A stretch of DNA of 64,000 bases from Catenuloplanes atrovinosus (GTDB lineage Bacteria > Actinomycetota > Actinomycetes > Mycobacteriales > Micromonosporaceae). Where the stretch lies: the NCBI RefSeq assembly GCF_031458235.1, contig NZ_JAVDYB010000001.1, positions 6,576,501 to 6,640,500 of the forward strand, read 5' to 3'. Below, piece by piece: positions 1 through 7,764 of this stretch (position 1 is the stretch's first letter; every line of letters begins with the position of its first letter). The position numbers and the translations under genes are program-made. The notes under the pieces are model-generated. The model searched no databases. It was given only the letters and a program-made list of their open reading frames with translations, and was not told where the DNA came from.

Positions 1-130
1 GGCGCTGGCCGATGTCGGCCCGGTTCACGGCGGTCGCGGCGACGTCGACGAGGACCTCACCCGGACCGGGTACGGGATCGGGGACGTCCGACCAGACGAG
101 CGCGTTGTTCTGGATCGTGATGGCGTGCAT
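1..130 (-). CDS. Quinone oxidoreductase-type dehydrogenase, N-terminal part only
   Basis: Reading the minus strand from an ATG at 130 gives 43 residues before the window edge cuts the gene. They match the N-terminus of the zinc-independent MDR dehydrogenases of the PIG3/quinone oxidoreductase group: MHAITI, then PDPVPGPGEVLVDVAA, then AVNRADIGQR. Family members use NADPH to reduce quinones or enals in the cytoplasm. The start lies 89 bases from the start of the AraC regulator on the other strand, so the two probably share a control region, and the regulator may act on this gene. The piece is too short to judge its substrate. Confidence 0.75.
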   Translation of the reverse strand, partial: MHAITIQNNALVWSDVPDPVPGPGEVLVDVAATAVNRADIGQR

Positions 131-219
131 GGATACAGCGTGTGCCGGGCGGGGTGGCGCGGGCGTACCGTGGCGTCCAGCGTTCGTGTCCGATCGTCCA
201 CATCCGCGCGGGGGGCGTC

Positions 220-1083
220 ATGTACGGCCGGTTCGTCGCCCGGGGGCCGTGGGCGTTCTCCGTCCCCACCGGGTCCTCGATCTGGATCATGCGGGTGGCC
301 GAGGGGCGGGTAATGGTCACCACGCGCAGCGACGGGCGTACGGTCGGCGCGGTGTCCGGCGATTACCTGGTCATCCCGGACGGTGACGAGGTGGTGGTGG
401 CCGACCGGCCGGTCGTCGCGGGAGACGCCTGCCCGGCGAGGAGGACTCCGGTGGTGCGCGGACTGGCGCGGCACGGCCAGGCCGGGCCGCGCACCGATCT
501 GCAAGCCATGGCGTTCGGGGCCGCGGGCAGCCCGGTGCGGTCCGGACCGCTGCCGGCGGTGCTGCGGCTGGAGACGGACACGGAGACGGCCGCCGCACTC
601 GACGCCACCTTCGGGCTGCTGGAGCACGAGCGGGCCCGCGGCGAAACCGATGCGGACCTGGTCACCGCACGGCTCGCCGAGGTGCTGATGACGCACACGC
701 TCCGCGCGCTCACCGCCACCCTCAAGACCGGCACCGGCACCTCGCCGCGACTGTTCGGCGATCCCCGGCTGGCCCGCGCGGCCCGCGCCATGCGGGACGA
801 CCTTGCGTACCCGTGGACGGTGGCGGCACTGGCCCGGGAGGCGCACATGTCCCGTGCCGCATTCGCGGCGGCGTTCCGCCAGGCGGCCGGGGAGAGCCCG
901 CTCGCCCTGCTGCGCCGCTGGCGGCTGTGCGAGGCCAAGCGCCTGCTCCGGGAAACCCCGCTGAGCCTGAACGAGATCGCACTGCGAGTCGGCTACGAGT
1001 CCGCCCCGGCGCTGAGCCGCGCCTTCACCCGGCAGGAGCGAATCGCCCCCGGCCGCTGGCGCCAAATCCGCTCCGGCGCGTAA
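220..1083 (+). CDS. AraC-family transcriptional regulator with cupin-like sensor
   Basis: The first half is a cupin_6-like sensor of the kind found in many actinobacterial AraC regulators (RGPWAFSVP near the start, then a GDYLVIPDGDE strand). The last 100 residues hold two helix-turn-helix motifs: LAREAHMSRAAFAAAFRQ and the AraC signature IALRVGYESAPALSRAFTR. It should bind DNA and control nearby metabolic genes, plausibly the divergent dehydrogenase. The ATG at 220 was chosen because it follows a GGGGG stretch and gives the usual N-terminus. An in-frame start at 142 is possible but adds residues with no resemblance to the family. The effector cannot be inferred. Confidence 0.85.
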   Translation: MYGRFVARGPWAFSVPTGSSIWIMRVAEGRVMVTTRSDGRTVGAVSGDYLVIPDGDEVVVADRPVVAGDACPARRTPVVRGLARHGQAGPRTDLQAMAFGAAGSPVRSGPLPAVLRLETDTETAAALDATFGLLEHERARGETDADLVTARLAEVLMTHTLRALTATLKTGTGTSPRLFGDPRLARAARAMRDDLAYPWTVAALAREAHMSRAAFAAAFRQAAGESPLALLRRWRLCEAKRLLRETPLSLNEIALRVGYESAPALSRAFTRQERIAPGRWRQIRSGA

Positions 1084-1234
1084 CCCGTCATGCGTTCACG
1101 GAGCTGAAGGTGCAATACCGGCCTGGGACAGCCGCGGCGGTCACCGCATCCACGAACCCACCCCGATCCTTGTCAATTGCTTGGCCACAATTTATTGACA
1201 CTGGTTCAGCGCAATGCCAAGTCGGGTGAGGGTG

Positions 1235-1316
1235 GCCCTAGTACGGCAGCCGCCTTTCGGGATCTACGCCGAGGCGTTTCGCCTGGGCGGCAGACGTCAC
1301 GGTCATTTACTAGGGC
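1235..1316. repeat. 9-bp inverted repeat between convergent genes
   Basis: GCCCTAGTA at 1235-1243 is matched exactly in inverse at 1308-1316, with 64 bases between. The 226-base gap between the convergent AraC and TetR genes holds nothing else I can support. The arms could be a transcription end signal or the relic of a small inserted element. No target duplication was recognised. Confidence 0.3.
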
Positions 1317-1894
1317 TGTACCGATGTCGGAGGAGGTGTGGTCAGACTTTGGACGCACGGGCGCAGTAGGTCGATGATTCGTTCGGGTGAGGCGTCCGCG
1401 AGGTGCGTGAGGCGTAGCAGGTATCGCTCGGCTATCACGCCGTGGATGATCGCGCTGAGCAGACTTGCGCGCAAATCGGCGTCAGGCGTCGGTATCGCCT
1501 CGGTGAGCCGGTTGAGCTGGGATTCACCGGCGGCCCGGTAGCGATCAGCGGCGTCGGCGTTGGTGAGCATCGAGCGCAGTACCGCCAGGGAGGCCGCCGG
1601 CTCGCCGGTCAGGCGCCGACCCAGCGAGGTGAGTAAGGCCTCGGCCACCTCGCCTGGAGTGCCGGCGGGCAACTCATCGGCGGGCACCTCGACGGCCCGG
1701 GCGAAGAGCAAGTCCTTGCTGCCGAAGTAGTGCATGACCAGCCCGGGATCGACACCGGCAGCCGACGCCACGGCCCGGATTGTGGTCCGGTCGTAGCCGA
1801 GCTCGGCAAAGATGTGACGGGCTGCGGCGAGGATGCGCTCCTCGCTCTGGCGGCGCTGCTGCGCCCTGGTGGGCCGGGGGCTCGATGCGGTCAC
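1310..1894 (-). CDS. TetR-family transcriptional repressor
   Basis: A 194-residue protein of the usual TetR length. The N-terminal DNA-binding domain spans about residues 17-63 with the typical helix-turn-helix (TTIRAVASAAGVDPGLVMHYF) followed by GSKDLLFARAV. The rest is the all-helical ligand-binding domain, whose ligand cannot be predicted. The start is a GTG at 1894. It is divergent from a SnoaL-like gene whose start is 83 bases away, which makes that gene and itself the likely targets. The intervening DNA carries a promoter-like pair and the small palindrome CAAC-AAGC-GTTG (1950-1961) that could be the operator. Confidence 0.85.
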   Translation of the reverse strand: MTASSPRPTRAQQRRQSEERILAAARHIFAELGYDRTTIRAVASAAGVDPGLVMHYFGSKDLLFARAVEVPADELPAGTPGEVAEALLTSLGRRLTGEPAASLAVLRSMLTNADAADRYRAAGESQLNRLTEAIPTPDADLRASLLSAIIHGVIAERYLLRLTHLADASPERIIDLLRPCVQSLTTPPPTSVQP

Positions 1895-1912
1895 GGGTTC
1901 ATTCTACGGCTG

Positions 1913-1941
1913 TTGACCGACGGCTTTATACGTTCTACGCT
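1913..1941 (+). promoter_or_regulatory. Candidate promoter for the SnoaL-like gene
   Basis: TTGACC (1913-1918), 17 bases, then TACGCT (1936-1941). This is a good vegetative-type promoter reading toward 1978. The palindrome at 1950-1961 lies just downstream, where a bound TetR protein would block transcription. Confidence 0.5.
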
Positions 1942-1977
1942 CGTTCAATCAACAAGCGTTGAGCGAAGGGGACGGCC

Positions 1978-2394
1978 GTGGCCGCCACATCACGCGAAGT
2001 CGTCGAGCAGATCTTGCACGCGAGCCGCGAGCAGGACACCGAGACGTTCGTCAACCTGTTCGCGGCGGACGGCTATATCGAGTGGCCGTACCGGCCAGCG
2101 GGCATCCCGGCCCGTGTCGAAGGCCGCGACCAGATCCGCGAGTTCCTGACCGCGCAAGCCAACGGCCTCGTCACGTTCGACGAGTACCGCAACACGGTGA
2201 TTCACGAGACCACCGACCCGGAGGTGGTGATCGTCGAGTACGAGGCTCACGGCACCGTGATCCCCACGGGCGCTCCTTTGCACCAGACGATCATTGCCGT
2301 TTTGCTGATCAGGAACGGCCTGGTCGTCGCATACCGTGACTACCTCAACCCTCTGGTATTGGCCGAAACCCTGGCCAGCGTCGGCAACGTTTAA
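1978..2394 (+). CDS. SnoaL-like/NTF2-fold protein
   Basis: A 138-residue protein with the NTF2-like cone fold pattern: a helical start (VVEQILHASREQDTETFVNLF), then AADGYIEWPY, GRDQIREFL and paired strands ending in VVAYRDYLNPL. Such SnoaL-like proteins act as small isomerases, hydrolases or ligand binders, and the substrate cannot be read from the sequence. The GTG at 1978 follows an AAGGGGA ribosome site. It is probably controlled by the divergent TetR repressor. The C-terminus is intact and no downstream partner gene follows. Confidence 0.8.
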   Translation: MAATSREVVEQILHASREQDTETFVNLFAADGYIEWPYRPAGIPARVEGRDQIREFLTAQANGLVTFDEYRNTVIHETTDPEVVIVEYEAHGTVIPTGAPLHQTIIAVLLIRNGLVVAYRDYLNPLVLAETLASVGNV

Positions 2395-2467
2395 CGGCAG
2401 CCTTCGTTCGGGTTCTTGGACTGGCCCGTTGGACGCAAGGCGACCACCGCGTGATCGTCCGCATGTT

Positions 2468-2638
2468 GTGGACAAACATTCGAGTCTTGCGATTGCCGCT
2501 GGTCACAGCGGAGATGTTGCCGGCTGGCAGCAGGTTCTGGATCAGGTGCTGGGCGCGTTCGCGGGTCGTTTCGCTCGGGTGGAAACACGTCGCGCGGCGG
2601 CCGGGTTCGTGACCGGTCTGCTGGCCGATACTGAAGCG
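2468..2638 (+). pseudogene. Remnant of an IS701-type transposase N-terminus
   Basis: A short stretch reads WQQVLDQVLGAFAGRFARVE, then RRAAAGFVTGLL. This strongly resembles the N-terminus of IS701-family DDE transposases of actinobacteria. After about 57 codons the similarity ends, and the catalytic DDE core is not present downstream. No terminal repeats were found. It is a decayed insertion sequence and should not make a working protein. About 170 bases of unassigned DNA follow before the integrase relic. Confidence 0.5.
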
Positions 2639-2813
2639 ACTATTGACAGGTTGGTCGCCTGTTCCGCGGCGGTCGACGGGCGCCGGTCGATGGACAGCAT
2701 GCAGCGAACGGAGTGCTGGCCATCGCGCCCTGTCGACGGCGCCAGCGGCCCGGCTTCGGGCCACCTCGACGACCACTCGAGATCGAATGCCGGTAAACGG
2801 CCGGCCGCCCTAA

Positions 2814-3035
2814 GCTCTCCGCGTCGATATCGCGGAACACGCCAGCCGCTTCGCCGAAGCCGGGCCGACCGGCCGCCTCTTCGTCGGCCCGCAGGGCGGC
2901 ATCCCACGATGCCGCAACTTCGATCGCGCCGCCCGCACATCGGCCGGCATCCCGGCTGACCTTTACCTACACCGCGTCCGGGCGCCACTTGCCGGGAAAA
3001 TCATACGGCGTGCTCGGGCGCTCGCGGCGAATCTC
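2814..3035 (+). pseudogene. Remnant of a tyrosine recombinase (phage-type integrase)
   Basis: One open stretch reads RFAEAGPTGRLFVGPQGGIP, then RNFDRAARTSAGIPADLYLH. This is the segment of XerC-like integrases just before the catalytic HxLRH box. Where that box should be, the sequence reads HRVRAPLAGK, so the active site is lost. There is no N-terminal half. It lies 93 bases from the 3' end of tRNA-Ala, a common integration target, so it is probably what remains of an old element inserted there. Confidence 0.5.
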
Positions 3036-3089
3036 AACCTCATGGTGACCGAAGCCCGCGAATGGCAAAGGCGCCATCCGGCGCACGCA

Positions 3090-3120
3090 AAAAGGCCCGG
3101 ACTATTCGCCCGGGCCTTTT
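3090..3120 (-). terminator. Bidirectional hairpin terminator after tRNA-Ala
   Basis: AAAAGGCCCGG (3090-3100) pairs with CCGGGCCTTTT (3110-3120). The A run on one side and T run on the other make it a rho-independent terminator on both strands. It sits directly after the 3' end of the minus-strand tRNA gene. Confidence 0.8.
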
Positions 3121-3127
3121 ACAAGGG

Positions 3128-3200
3128 TGGAGCCGAGGGGACTCGAACCCCTGACCCCCACACTGCCAGTGTGGTGCGCTACCAGCTGCGCCACGGCCCC
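3128..3200 (-). tRNA. tRNA-Ala (anticodon GGC)
   Basis: The reverse strand folds as a 73-base cloverleaf. Acceptor GGGGCCG pairs with CGGCTCC (one G-U), the D stem is GCGC/GCGC, the anticodon stem is CCACA/TGTGG with loop CTGGCAG and anticodon GGC, and the T arm is AGGGG TTCGAGT CCCCT. The discriminator is A. CCA is not encoded, since the next bases are CCC. It decodes the alanine codon GCC, one of the commonest codons in this genome. It is followed by a strong hairpin terminator. Confidence 0.95.
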
Positions 3201-3277
3201 TTGCTTCACCGCATCCCGGGCTCACCCGGGCACGGCAGCAATATTACACACCCCGACGGCCACCACGGTGGAGGGGG

Positions 3278-3832
3278 TCAGTTGAGGGCGGCGTCCGGGG
3301 GGAAGTGGGCGACGGCGGCCATGATGCCGCCCTGTCGCTTCAGCACCATGGCCCACAGGTCGTCGGGGCGGGAGACGAAGGCGTCGCCGGGGAGGGCGTC
3401 GAAGACGAACCAGGAGCCGGAGGAGACCTCCTCCTCGAGCTGACCGGGTGACCAGCCGGAGTAGCCGGCGAAGACGCGCAGGCCCGCGAGGTTGTCGCCG
3501 AGGGACTCGGGGTCGGCGGAGAGGTCGACGGTGCCGACGCCGCCGGAGACCGGGTGGAAGCCGGTGGGGCGCTTGACGGAGGGGCGGGTGCGGGCCAGGC
3601 AGATCGCGGACTCGGGCGCGACCGGGCCGCCCTCGAAGAGCACGGCGGGGTCGCCGGCGAGGCTGCCCCACTTGCCCAGGACCTCGGCGACCGGGACCTC
3701 GGTGGCGCGGTTCAGCACGACGCCCAGGGCGCCGCCGGTTTCGTGGGCGACGAGCAGCACGACCGTACGGTCGAAGTTCGGGTCCTTCAATGATGGGGTC
3801 GCGACCAGGAGCCGGCCGGTCAACGACTCCAT
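3278..3832 (-). CDS. yqgE: YqgE/AlgH family protein (UPF0301)
   Basis: The 184-residue product opens with SLTGRLLVATPSLKDPNFDRTV, shown here as SLTGRLLVATP followed by LKDPNF, the family start. It continues with a LGVVLNR motif, FEGGPV and a GYSGWSPGQLE segment, all conserved in YqgE/AlgH proteins. The fold is known but the molecular role is not settled; in pseudomonads it was first linked to alginate regulation. The ATG at 3832 follows a GGAG site and is preferred over longer in-frame starts that add unrelated residues. It is divergent from the MTA phosphorylase gene with 152 bases between. Confidence 0.9.
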   Translation of the reverse strand: MESLTGRLLVATPSLKDPNFDRTVVLLVAHETGGALGVVLNRATEVPVAEVLGKWGSLAGDPAVLFEGGPVAPESAICLARTRPSVKRPTGFHPVSGGVGTVDLSADPESLGDNLAGLRVFAGYSGWSPGQLEEEVSSGSWFVFDALPGDAFVSRPDDLWAMVLKRQGGIMAAVAHFPPDAALN

Positions 3833-3972
3833 GGACCGACCTCCGATGCGCTGACCTTCAGGATGCACGCGACCTCCGTTCCCCCGCGCCGGGCACGGCA
3901 AAAGGCCCGAACACGGTCCTGCGCGCAGTCAACGCCATGCCTCGCACGATAGCTTGCACCACAGCCCGCCGA

Positions 3973-3978
3973 TAAGGT
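3973..3978 (+). promoter_or_regulatory. -10 element of a likely leaderless mtnP promoter
   Basis: TAAGGT lies six bases before the GTG start at 3985. That spacing would place transcription start on or next to the start codon, as in many leaderless actinobacterial mRNAs. The -35 is weak (TAGCTT at 3950-3955, spacer 17). Confidence 0.5.
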
Positions 3979-3984
3979 CTGTAC

Positions 3985-4821
3985 GTGAGTGAGCGCAACG
4001 ATTACCCGACAGAGCCGGACGCGCCGCACGCCGATGTGGCGGTGATCGGCGGGTCAGGTCTCTACGCCCTGCTGGACGACGCGCGCGAGCACGTGGTGAA
4101 CACGCCGTACGGGCTGCCCTCCGACCCGATCACGATCGCACGGATCGGCGACCGGAGCGTGGCCTTCCTGCCCAGACACGGCAAGGATCACCGCTATCCG
4201 CCACACAAGATCCCGTATCGGGCGAATCTCTGGGCGCTGCGCTCGATCGGCGTGCGGCAGATCCTGGCCCCGTGCGCGGTCGGCGGTCTGCGCCCGGAGC
4301 TGGGCCCGGGCACGTTCGTGGTGCCGGATCAGCTGATCGACCGCACCAGTGGCCGGGCGCAGACGTTCTACGACCAGGGCGCGGTGCACGTCTCGTTCGC
4401 CGATCCGTACTGCCCGGCCGGCCGCGCGCTGGTGCTGGCCGAGGCCGAGGGACAGCAGCTCAGCCCGGTCGGCGACGGCACCATGGTGGTCGTCGAGGGT
4501 CCGCGCTTCTCGACCCGCGCGGAGTCCCGCTGGTTCACCGCGATCGGCGGCACGGTGGTCAACATGACCGGCCACCCCGAGGCCGTCCTGGCCCGCGAGC
4601 TGGAGCTCTGTTACACCTCGATCGCGCTGGTCACGGATCTGGACGCGGGCGTCGAGTCCGGCGAGGGCGTCACCATGGAGGAGGTCTTCCGCGTCTTCCG
4701 GGAGAACACCGACCGCCTCCGCACGCTCCTGCTCACCGTGCTCCCACAGCTTCCGGAGCACCGCGACTGCCCCTGCGCCACCGCGCTCTCCGGCATCACG
4801 CTGCCGTTTGAACTGCCCTGA
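3985..4821 (+). CDS. mtnP: S-methyl-5'-thioadenosine phosphorylase
   Basis: A 278-residue member of the PNP/MTAP phosphorylase family. It cleaves 5'-methylthioadenosine with phosphate to adenine and methylthioribose-1-phosphate in methionine salvage. Motifs seen are the phosphate-binding GGSGLY near residue 22, the phosphate/ribose PRHGKDHRYPPHKIPYRANL region written in part (PRHGKDH, PYRANLWAL), VEGPRFSTRAES, and VVNMTGHPEAVLARELE in the base site. The GTG at 3985 is supported by a -10 box six bases upstream. It lies alone between yqgE and a lipoprotein gene. Some homologues accept other purine nucleosides. Confidence 0.9.
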   Translation: MSERNDYPTEPDAPHADVAVIGGSGLYALLDDAREHVVNTPYGLPSDPITIARIGDRSVAFLPRHGKDHRYPPHKIPYRANLWALRSIGVRQILAPCAVGGLRPELGPGTFVVPDQLIDRTSGRAQTFYDQGAVHVSFADPYCPAGRALVLAEAEGQQLSPVGDGTMVVVEGPRFSTRAESRWFTAIGGTVVNMTGHPEAVLARELELCYTSIALVTDLDAGVESGEGVTMEEVFRVFRENTDRLRTLLLTVLPQLPEHRDCPCATALSGITLPFELP

Positions 4822-4940
4822 AAACCCCTGAAGGACCAGCTTTTCCCGCTTCCGGCGTGGCCGGGGTCCGCATGCTCCCGCGGGCACCGGTCGTCGCTGG
4901 CGCTCCTCCCTGCCGGTCCCGCGTCGCAGGAGCGGGCGGT
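4821..4940. repeat. Dispersed intergenic repeat, copy 1
   Basis: This stretch shares a core with 50256-50430 on the same strand: AAAACCC, then TTCCCGCTTCCGGCG, then TCCGCATGCTCCCGCGGGCA and CACCGGTCG. After the core comes an inverted repeat, CGCTCCT (4901-4907) with AGGAGCG (4928-4934). In the other copy the inverted repeat sits in the same place but has a different sequence. It may be a structured RNA or a genus-specific mobile repeat. Confidence 0.6.
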
Positions 4941-4988
4941 CACCCCATCGGGCGGAACCGGGGCGGCGGGCGGCTCGTCATACCCCTC

Positions 4989-6044
4989 ATGCGTCGTTTG
5001 CCGTACCTGGGAATGCTCCTGGTCCTTCCGGTTGCCGCCTGTGCCGCGCCGGGTGAGTCGCCGTCCGCCGGAGCGCCGTCCGCCGGGGCGCCGCCGGCGT
5101 TCACCTCCCGCGCGGAAGCCGTCGCGGCGGCCTGGCCCGCGGTCGAGGCGGCCACGCCCGCGTGGACGACCGGGTTCGTACCGTTGCAGGGTCTGTTGAT
5201 CGCCCCGGCGGGGCTGAGCGTCGAGCAGCGGCAGGCGTTCGACGCGGGGTGGTTCACGCTGACCGGCACACTGCCGTCCGACACGCCGTCCGGCCAGGTC
5301 ACCTACGCCTCCGCCGTGGAGCGGACGCCACTGATCAGCGCGGCCGAGGCGTACCGGCTGATCGATCAGGGCGATCCGCCGCCGTGCGAGCCGGCCGGCG
5401 GGAAGCGGTCCCCCGGCCCGGCCTCCGGTGGCGGGGTCTCCGGCGTCGCACCGGGTTCGACGGGCGGTGCCACGGGTTCGACGGGCGGTGCCACGGGACC
5501 GGACGGCGGGTCGAGCGACGGCGGGCGGGAACCGGCCGCGCCGGGCCCGGATTCGCCGGTCAGCGCGGCGGACAGCGGGTGCGCGAAACTGCCGGTCACC
5601 GGCGCCACGCTCGGCACCGTGCCGCTGCGCACCAGCCGCGGCGACGCCACCGTGCCGGCCTGGCTGTTCACGGTCGGCGGCGTGCCGGGACCGGTCGCGC
5701 GCGTCGCGGTCGCGGCGGGCGACACCGCACCGGTGCCGTCGCCGTCGCTGGCGCCGCCGGAGGCCGGGAACGCCGCGAACCTCAAGGGCGCGCAGAGCCT
5801 GGTGCGGGTGGCGGGAACCACGATCGACTACCGGCTCGGCGTCGGGGCGTGCGACGAGCAGATCACGCCGCTGGCGTACGAGACGGACGAGGTGATCGTG
5901 CTCGGCGGCACCGCCACACGAAGCGCGGAGATGTGCACCGAGCAGTTGGTCCTGCAGCCGGTCACGGTCACGCTGGCCGCCCCGGCCGGCGATCGTCTGG
6001 TGCTCGACGCGCAGACCGGCCAGCCGGTGATCCTCACGCCCTGA
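4989..6044 (+). CDS. Secreted lipoprotein of unknown function
   Basis: The 351-residue protein starts MRRLPYLGMLLVLPVAAC, a lipoprotein signal with the modified cysteine at residue 18. A linker rich in Ala, Pro and Ser follows. A second low-complexity linker in the middle has two GSTGGAT copies and many Gly and Pro. The two structured parts have no family I recognise. Several cysteines in the mature part (for example around PPCEPAG, SGCAKLPVTG and GACDEQ) may form disulphides outside the membrane. The ATG at 4989 is chosen because it begins the signal peptide; longer frames upstream read through the dispersed repeat. Confidence 0.75.
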   Translation: MRRLPYLGMLLVLPVAACAAPGESPSAGAPSAGAPPAFTSRAEAVAAAWPAVEAATPAWTTGFVPLQGLLIAPAGLSVEQRQAFDAGWFTLTGTLPSDTPSGQVTYASAVERTPLISAAEAYRLIDQGDPPPCEPAGGKRSPGPASGGGVSGVAPGSTGGATGSTGGATGPDGGSSDGGREPAAPGPDSPVSAADSGCAKLPVTGATLGTVPLRTSRGDATVPAWLFTVGGVPGPVARVAVAAGDTAPVPSPSLAPPEAGNAANLKGAQSLVRVAGTTIDYRLGVGACDEQITPLAYETDEVIVLGGTATRSAEMCTEQLVLQPVTVTLAAPAGDRLVLDAQTGQPVILTP

Positions 6045-6048
6045 GTCG

Positions 6049-6486
6049 TCAGTCGGAGCCGCCGAGGTCGGTGTGGTACGCCTCCAGCACCAGGTCCGCG
6101 CCGCGCTGACGGTGGGCGAAGATCTGGTGGACGAGCAGCCGCGCCCACGCCTGGATCTCCTCGGTGCCGGGCCGGCCCTCGTCCACGTGCTCCTGGAGCG
6201 CGCGGATCCGGTCGAGCACGTCCGTGTGCTCGCGGACCAGGCCGGAGACGCCGAGGGCGAGCCGCGGCGCGCTGTCGACCAGCGCGGCGTAGTGGCCGGC
6301 CGGGCCCTCGGTGGCGCGCATGTGCTCGTCGAACGCGCCGCGCAGGCCGCGCAGCCGGGACGCGACGCGCTCCCGCCAGGCCAGGCCGTCGTGCACGGGG
6401 TCGGCGATCGCGCGCGCCAGCTCGTGCGTGCCGCTGAGCAGCGGGTGCCAGCCCGTCGTCGTCTGCTTGCCGAAACCAGTCACCAT
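6049..6486 (-). CDS. Hemerythrin-like helical protein
   Basis: A 145-residue all-helical protein. Histidine and acidic residues fall where hemerythrin-type four-helix bundles bind metal: AFDEHMRATE, LVREHTDVLDR and HQIFAHRQRGADLVLEAYHTD. The match is by pattern, not by an exact HHE signature, so metal binding is inference. The ATG at 6486 has a GGGGG site upstream. The gene ends five bases after the convergent lipoprotein gene stops. About 140 bases of unassigned DNA separate it from the flavin reductase gene. Confidence 0.55.
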   Translation of the reverse strand: MVTGFGKQTTTGWHPLLSGTHELARAIADPVHDGLAWRERVASRLRGLRGAFDEHMRATEGPAGHYAALVDSAPRLALGVSGLVREHTDVLDRIRALQEHVDEGRPGTEEIQAWARLLVHQIFAHRQRGADLVLEAYHTDLGGSD

Positions 6487-6626
6487 GGCCCGCACCCCCT
6501 GGTCGGTCACGCATCAGCCCATGACTCGATGGTGCGCGTACCGGCGAAGGCCTGTCCAGGACCAATCACCCGGCCGGCGGGACCATGCGGGCACACCGGT
6601 CCCAGCGGTCCCACCGGCCACAGCGG

Positions 6627-7142
6627 TCAGGCCGCGTCGCGCATCCGGGGCGTGGCCAGCCGGCGGAACCGGCTGGCGTGGAAGACCAGCGGCGCCACGT
6701 CCGGGTCGGCCCGGAGCGTGTGGACGCGCAGCAGCACGATGTCGTGGTCGCCGGCGGGCACCTGCCGCTCGATCGTGCAGTCCAGCCACGCGGTGGCGCC
6801 GACCAGGAAGACCGCGCCGGCCGGGCCGGTCTCCCAGGTGACGCCCGCGAACCGGTCGCCGGTCCGGGACGCTATCTGCCGGGCGAGCCCGTCGTGGCCC
6901 TCACCGAGCACGCTGACGCCGACCCGCTCCAGGTCGCGCAGCTTGGGCCAGGTGGTGGAGGTGTGCTGCACGCACACGGAGACCAGCGGCGGGTTCATCG
7001 ACACGGACGTGAACGAGCTGGCGGTGAGCCCGGCCGGCACGCCGTCGACCAGCGCGCAGACCGCGGTGACGCCGCTGGGGAAGCAACCGTAGGCCTGGCG
7101 CAGCGCGCCCGGATCGTCGCCGACGGGGCGAAGCTCGACCAT
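6627..7142 (-). CDS. Flavin reductase domain protein (HpaC/DIM6-like)
   Basis: 171 residues with the split-barrel FMN-binding fold of the flavin reductase family: YGCFPSGVTAVCALVDG, then AGLTASSFTSVSMNPPLVSV, where the flavin phosphate binds, and HDIVLLRV near the end. Such enzymes supply reduced flavin to a two-component monooxygenase. The ATG at 7142 sits immediately after the stop of the upstream NADPH:FMN reductase-like gene (7144), so the pair is one transcript. No monooxygenase partner is adjacent. Confidence 0.85.
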   Translation of the reverse strand: MVELRPVGDDPGALRQAYGCFPSGVTAVCALVDGVPAGLTASSFTSVSMNPPLVSVCVQHTSTTWPKLRDLERVGVSVLGEGHDGLARQIASRTGDRFAGVTWETGPAGAVFLVGATAWLDCTIERQVPAGDHDIVLLRVHTLRADPDVAPLVFHASRFRRLATPRMRDAA

Positions 7143-7143
7143 G

Positions 7144-7635
7144 TCACTCTCCCTGTTCGAGCGGAAGCAGCGGCCGGACCCGGTCCGCGTACGCGGCCAA
7201 CTGCGGATCGTCGGCGTACGTCGTGTCGAGGAGGTAGAGCCCGCGGGCCGGGGTGATCGCGCCGAGTTCCGCGAGGACCGGCTTGAGCAGCAGCTCCGGC
7301 GCGAGCGCGTGGCCGGGCCCGGCGCCGAGCATCAGCGGCAGCGCGTGCACGCCGGCCAGTCCGTCCGACGGGATCTGGTCGAGGAACAGCTTGAGCACGC
7401 CGGTGTAGGTGGCCTTGAACGTGGGGCTCGCGACGATCAGCACGTCGCTCTCGCGCACCGCGGCGACCGCCTCGGCGACGGCCGGATCACCCCACCCGAG
7501 CAGCCCGGGCCCGAGGTCGATCACGTCGATGACCAGGTCGGGGGCGGCGCCGGTGAGCGTCTGCGCGAGCAGCACGCCGGCGGCGAGGGTGCGTGACTTC
7601 GGCTTCGGATTTCCCGCGACGACCGCGATGCTCAC
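7144..7635 (-). CDS. NADPH-dependent FMN reductase, SsuE-like
   Basis: 163 residues of flavodoxin-like fold. The N-terminal VVAGNPKPKSRTLAAGV loop binds the FMN phosphate, and SDVLIVASPTFKATYTGVLK plus LPLMLGAGPGHALAPELLLKP are typical of the NADPH-FMN reductase family (shown in pieces: PTFKATYTGVLK, GAGPGHALAPE). It probably reduces FMN with NADPH for an oxygenase. It starts an operon with the flavin reductase-domain gene downstream. The start is 129 bases from the divergent membrane ATPase gene. Confidence 0.85.
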   Translation of the reverse strand: MSIAVVAGNPKPKSRTLAAGVLLAQTLTGAAPDLVIDVIDLGPGLLGWGDPAVAEAVAAVRESDVLIVASPTFKATYTGVLKLFLDQIPSDGLAGVHALPLMLGAGPGHALAPELLLKPVLAELGAITPARGLYLLDTTYADDPQLAAYADRVRPLLPLEQGE

Positions 7636-7751
7636 CCGCGGACCTCATTTCCTGTTTAACCGATGGGAATAGACCCTATTGTGCCCGATCACGAGCCGCA
7701 GCGGGAGGCCTGTCCCTCCGCAGGTCCGATATGTCCATCGACCGCGCGAAG

Positions 7752-7757
7752 TATCCT
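7752..7757 (+). promoter_or_regulatory. -10 element of a likely leaderless promoter
   Basis: TATCCT lies seven bases before the GTG at 7765. No ribosome-binding sequence precedes that GTG, so a leaderless mRNA is the simplest reading. Confidence 0.5.
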
Positions 7758-7764
7758 GGCCGCC

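Noticed and set aside
25-1065. Minus-strand frame across the AraC gene
   Set aside because: It is antisense to a clear AraC protein. The real minus-strand gene here is the dehydrogenase start at 130, in another frame.
3042-3443. Plus-strand frame through tRNA-Ala (contains GTRTPDPHTA)
   Set aside because: It reads antisense to the tRNA and then to yqgE. Only its upstream part resembles an integrase.
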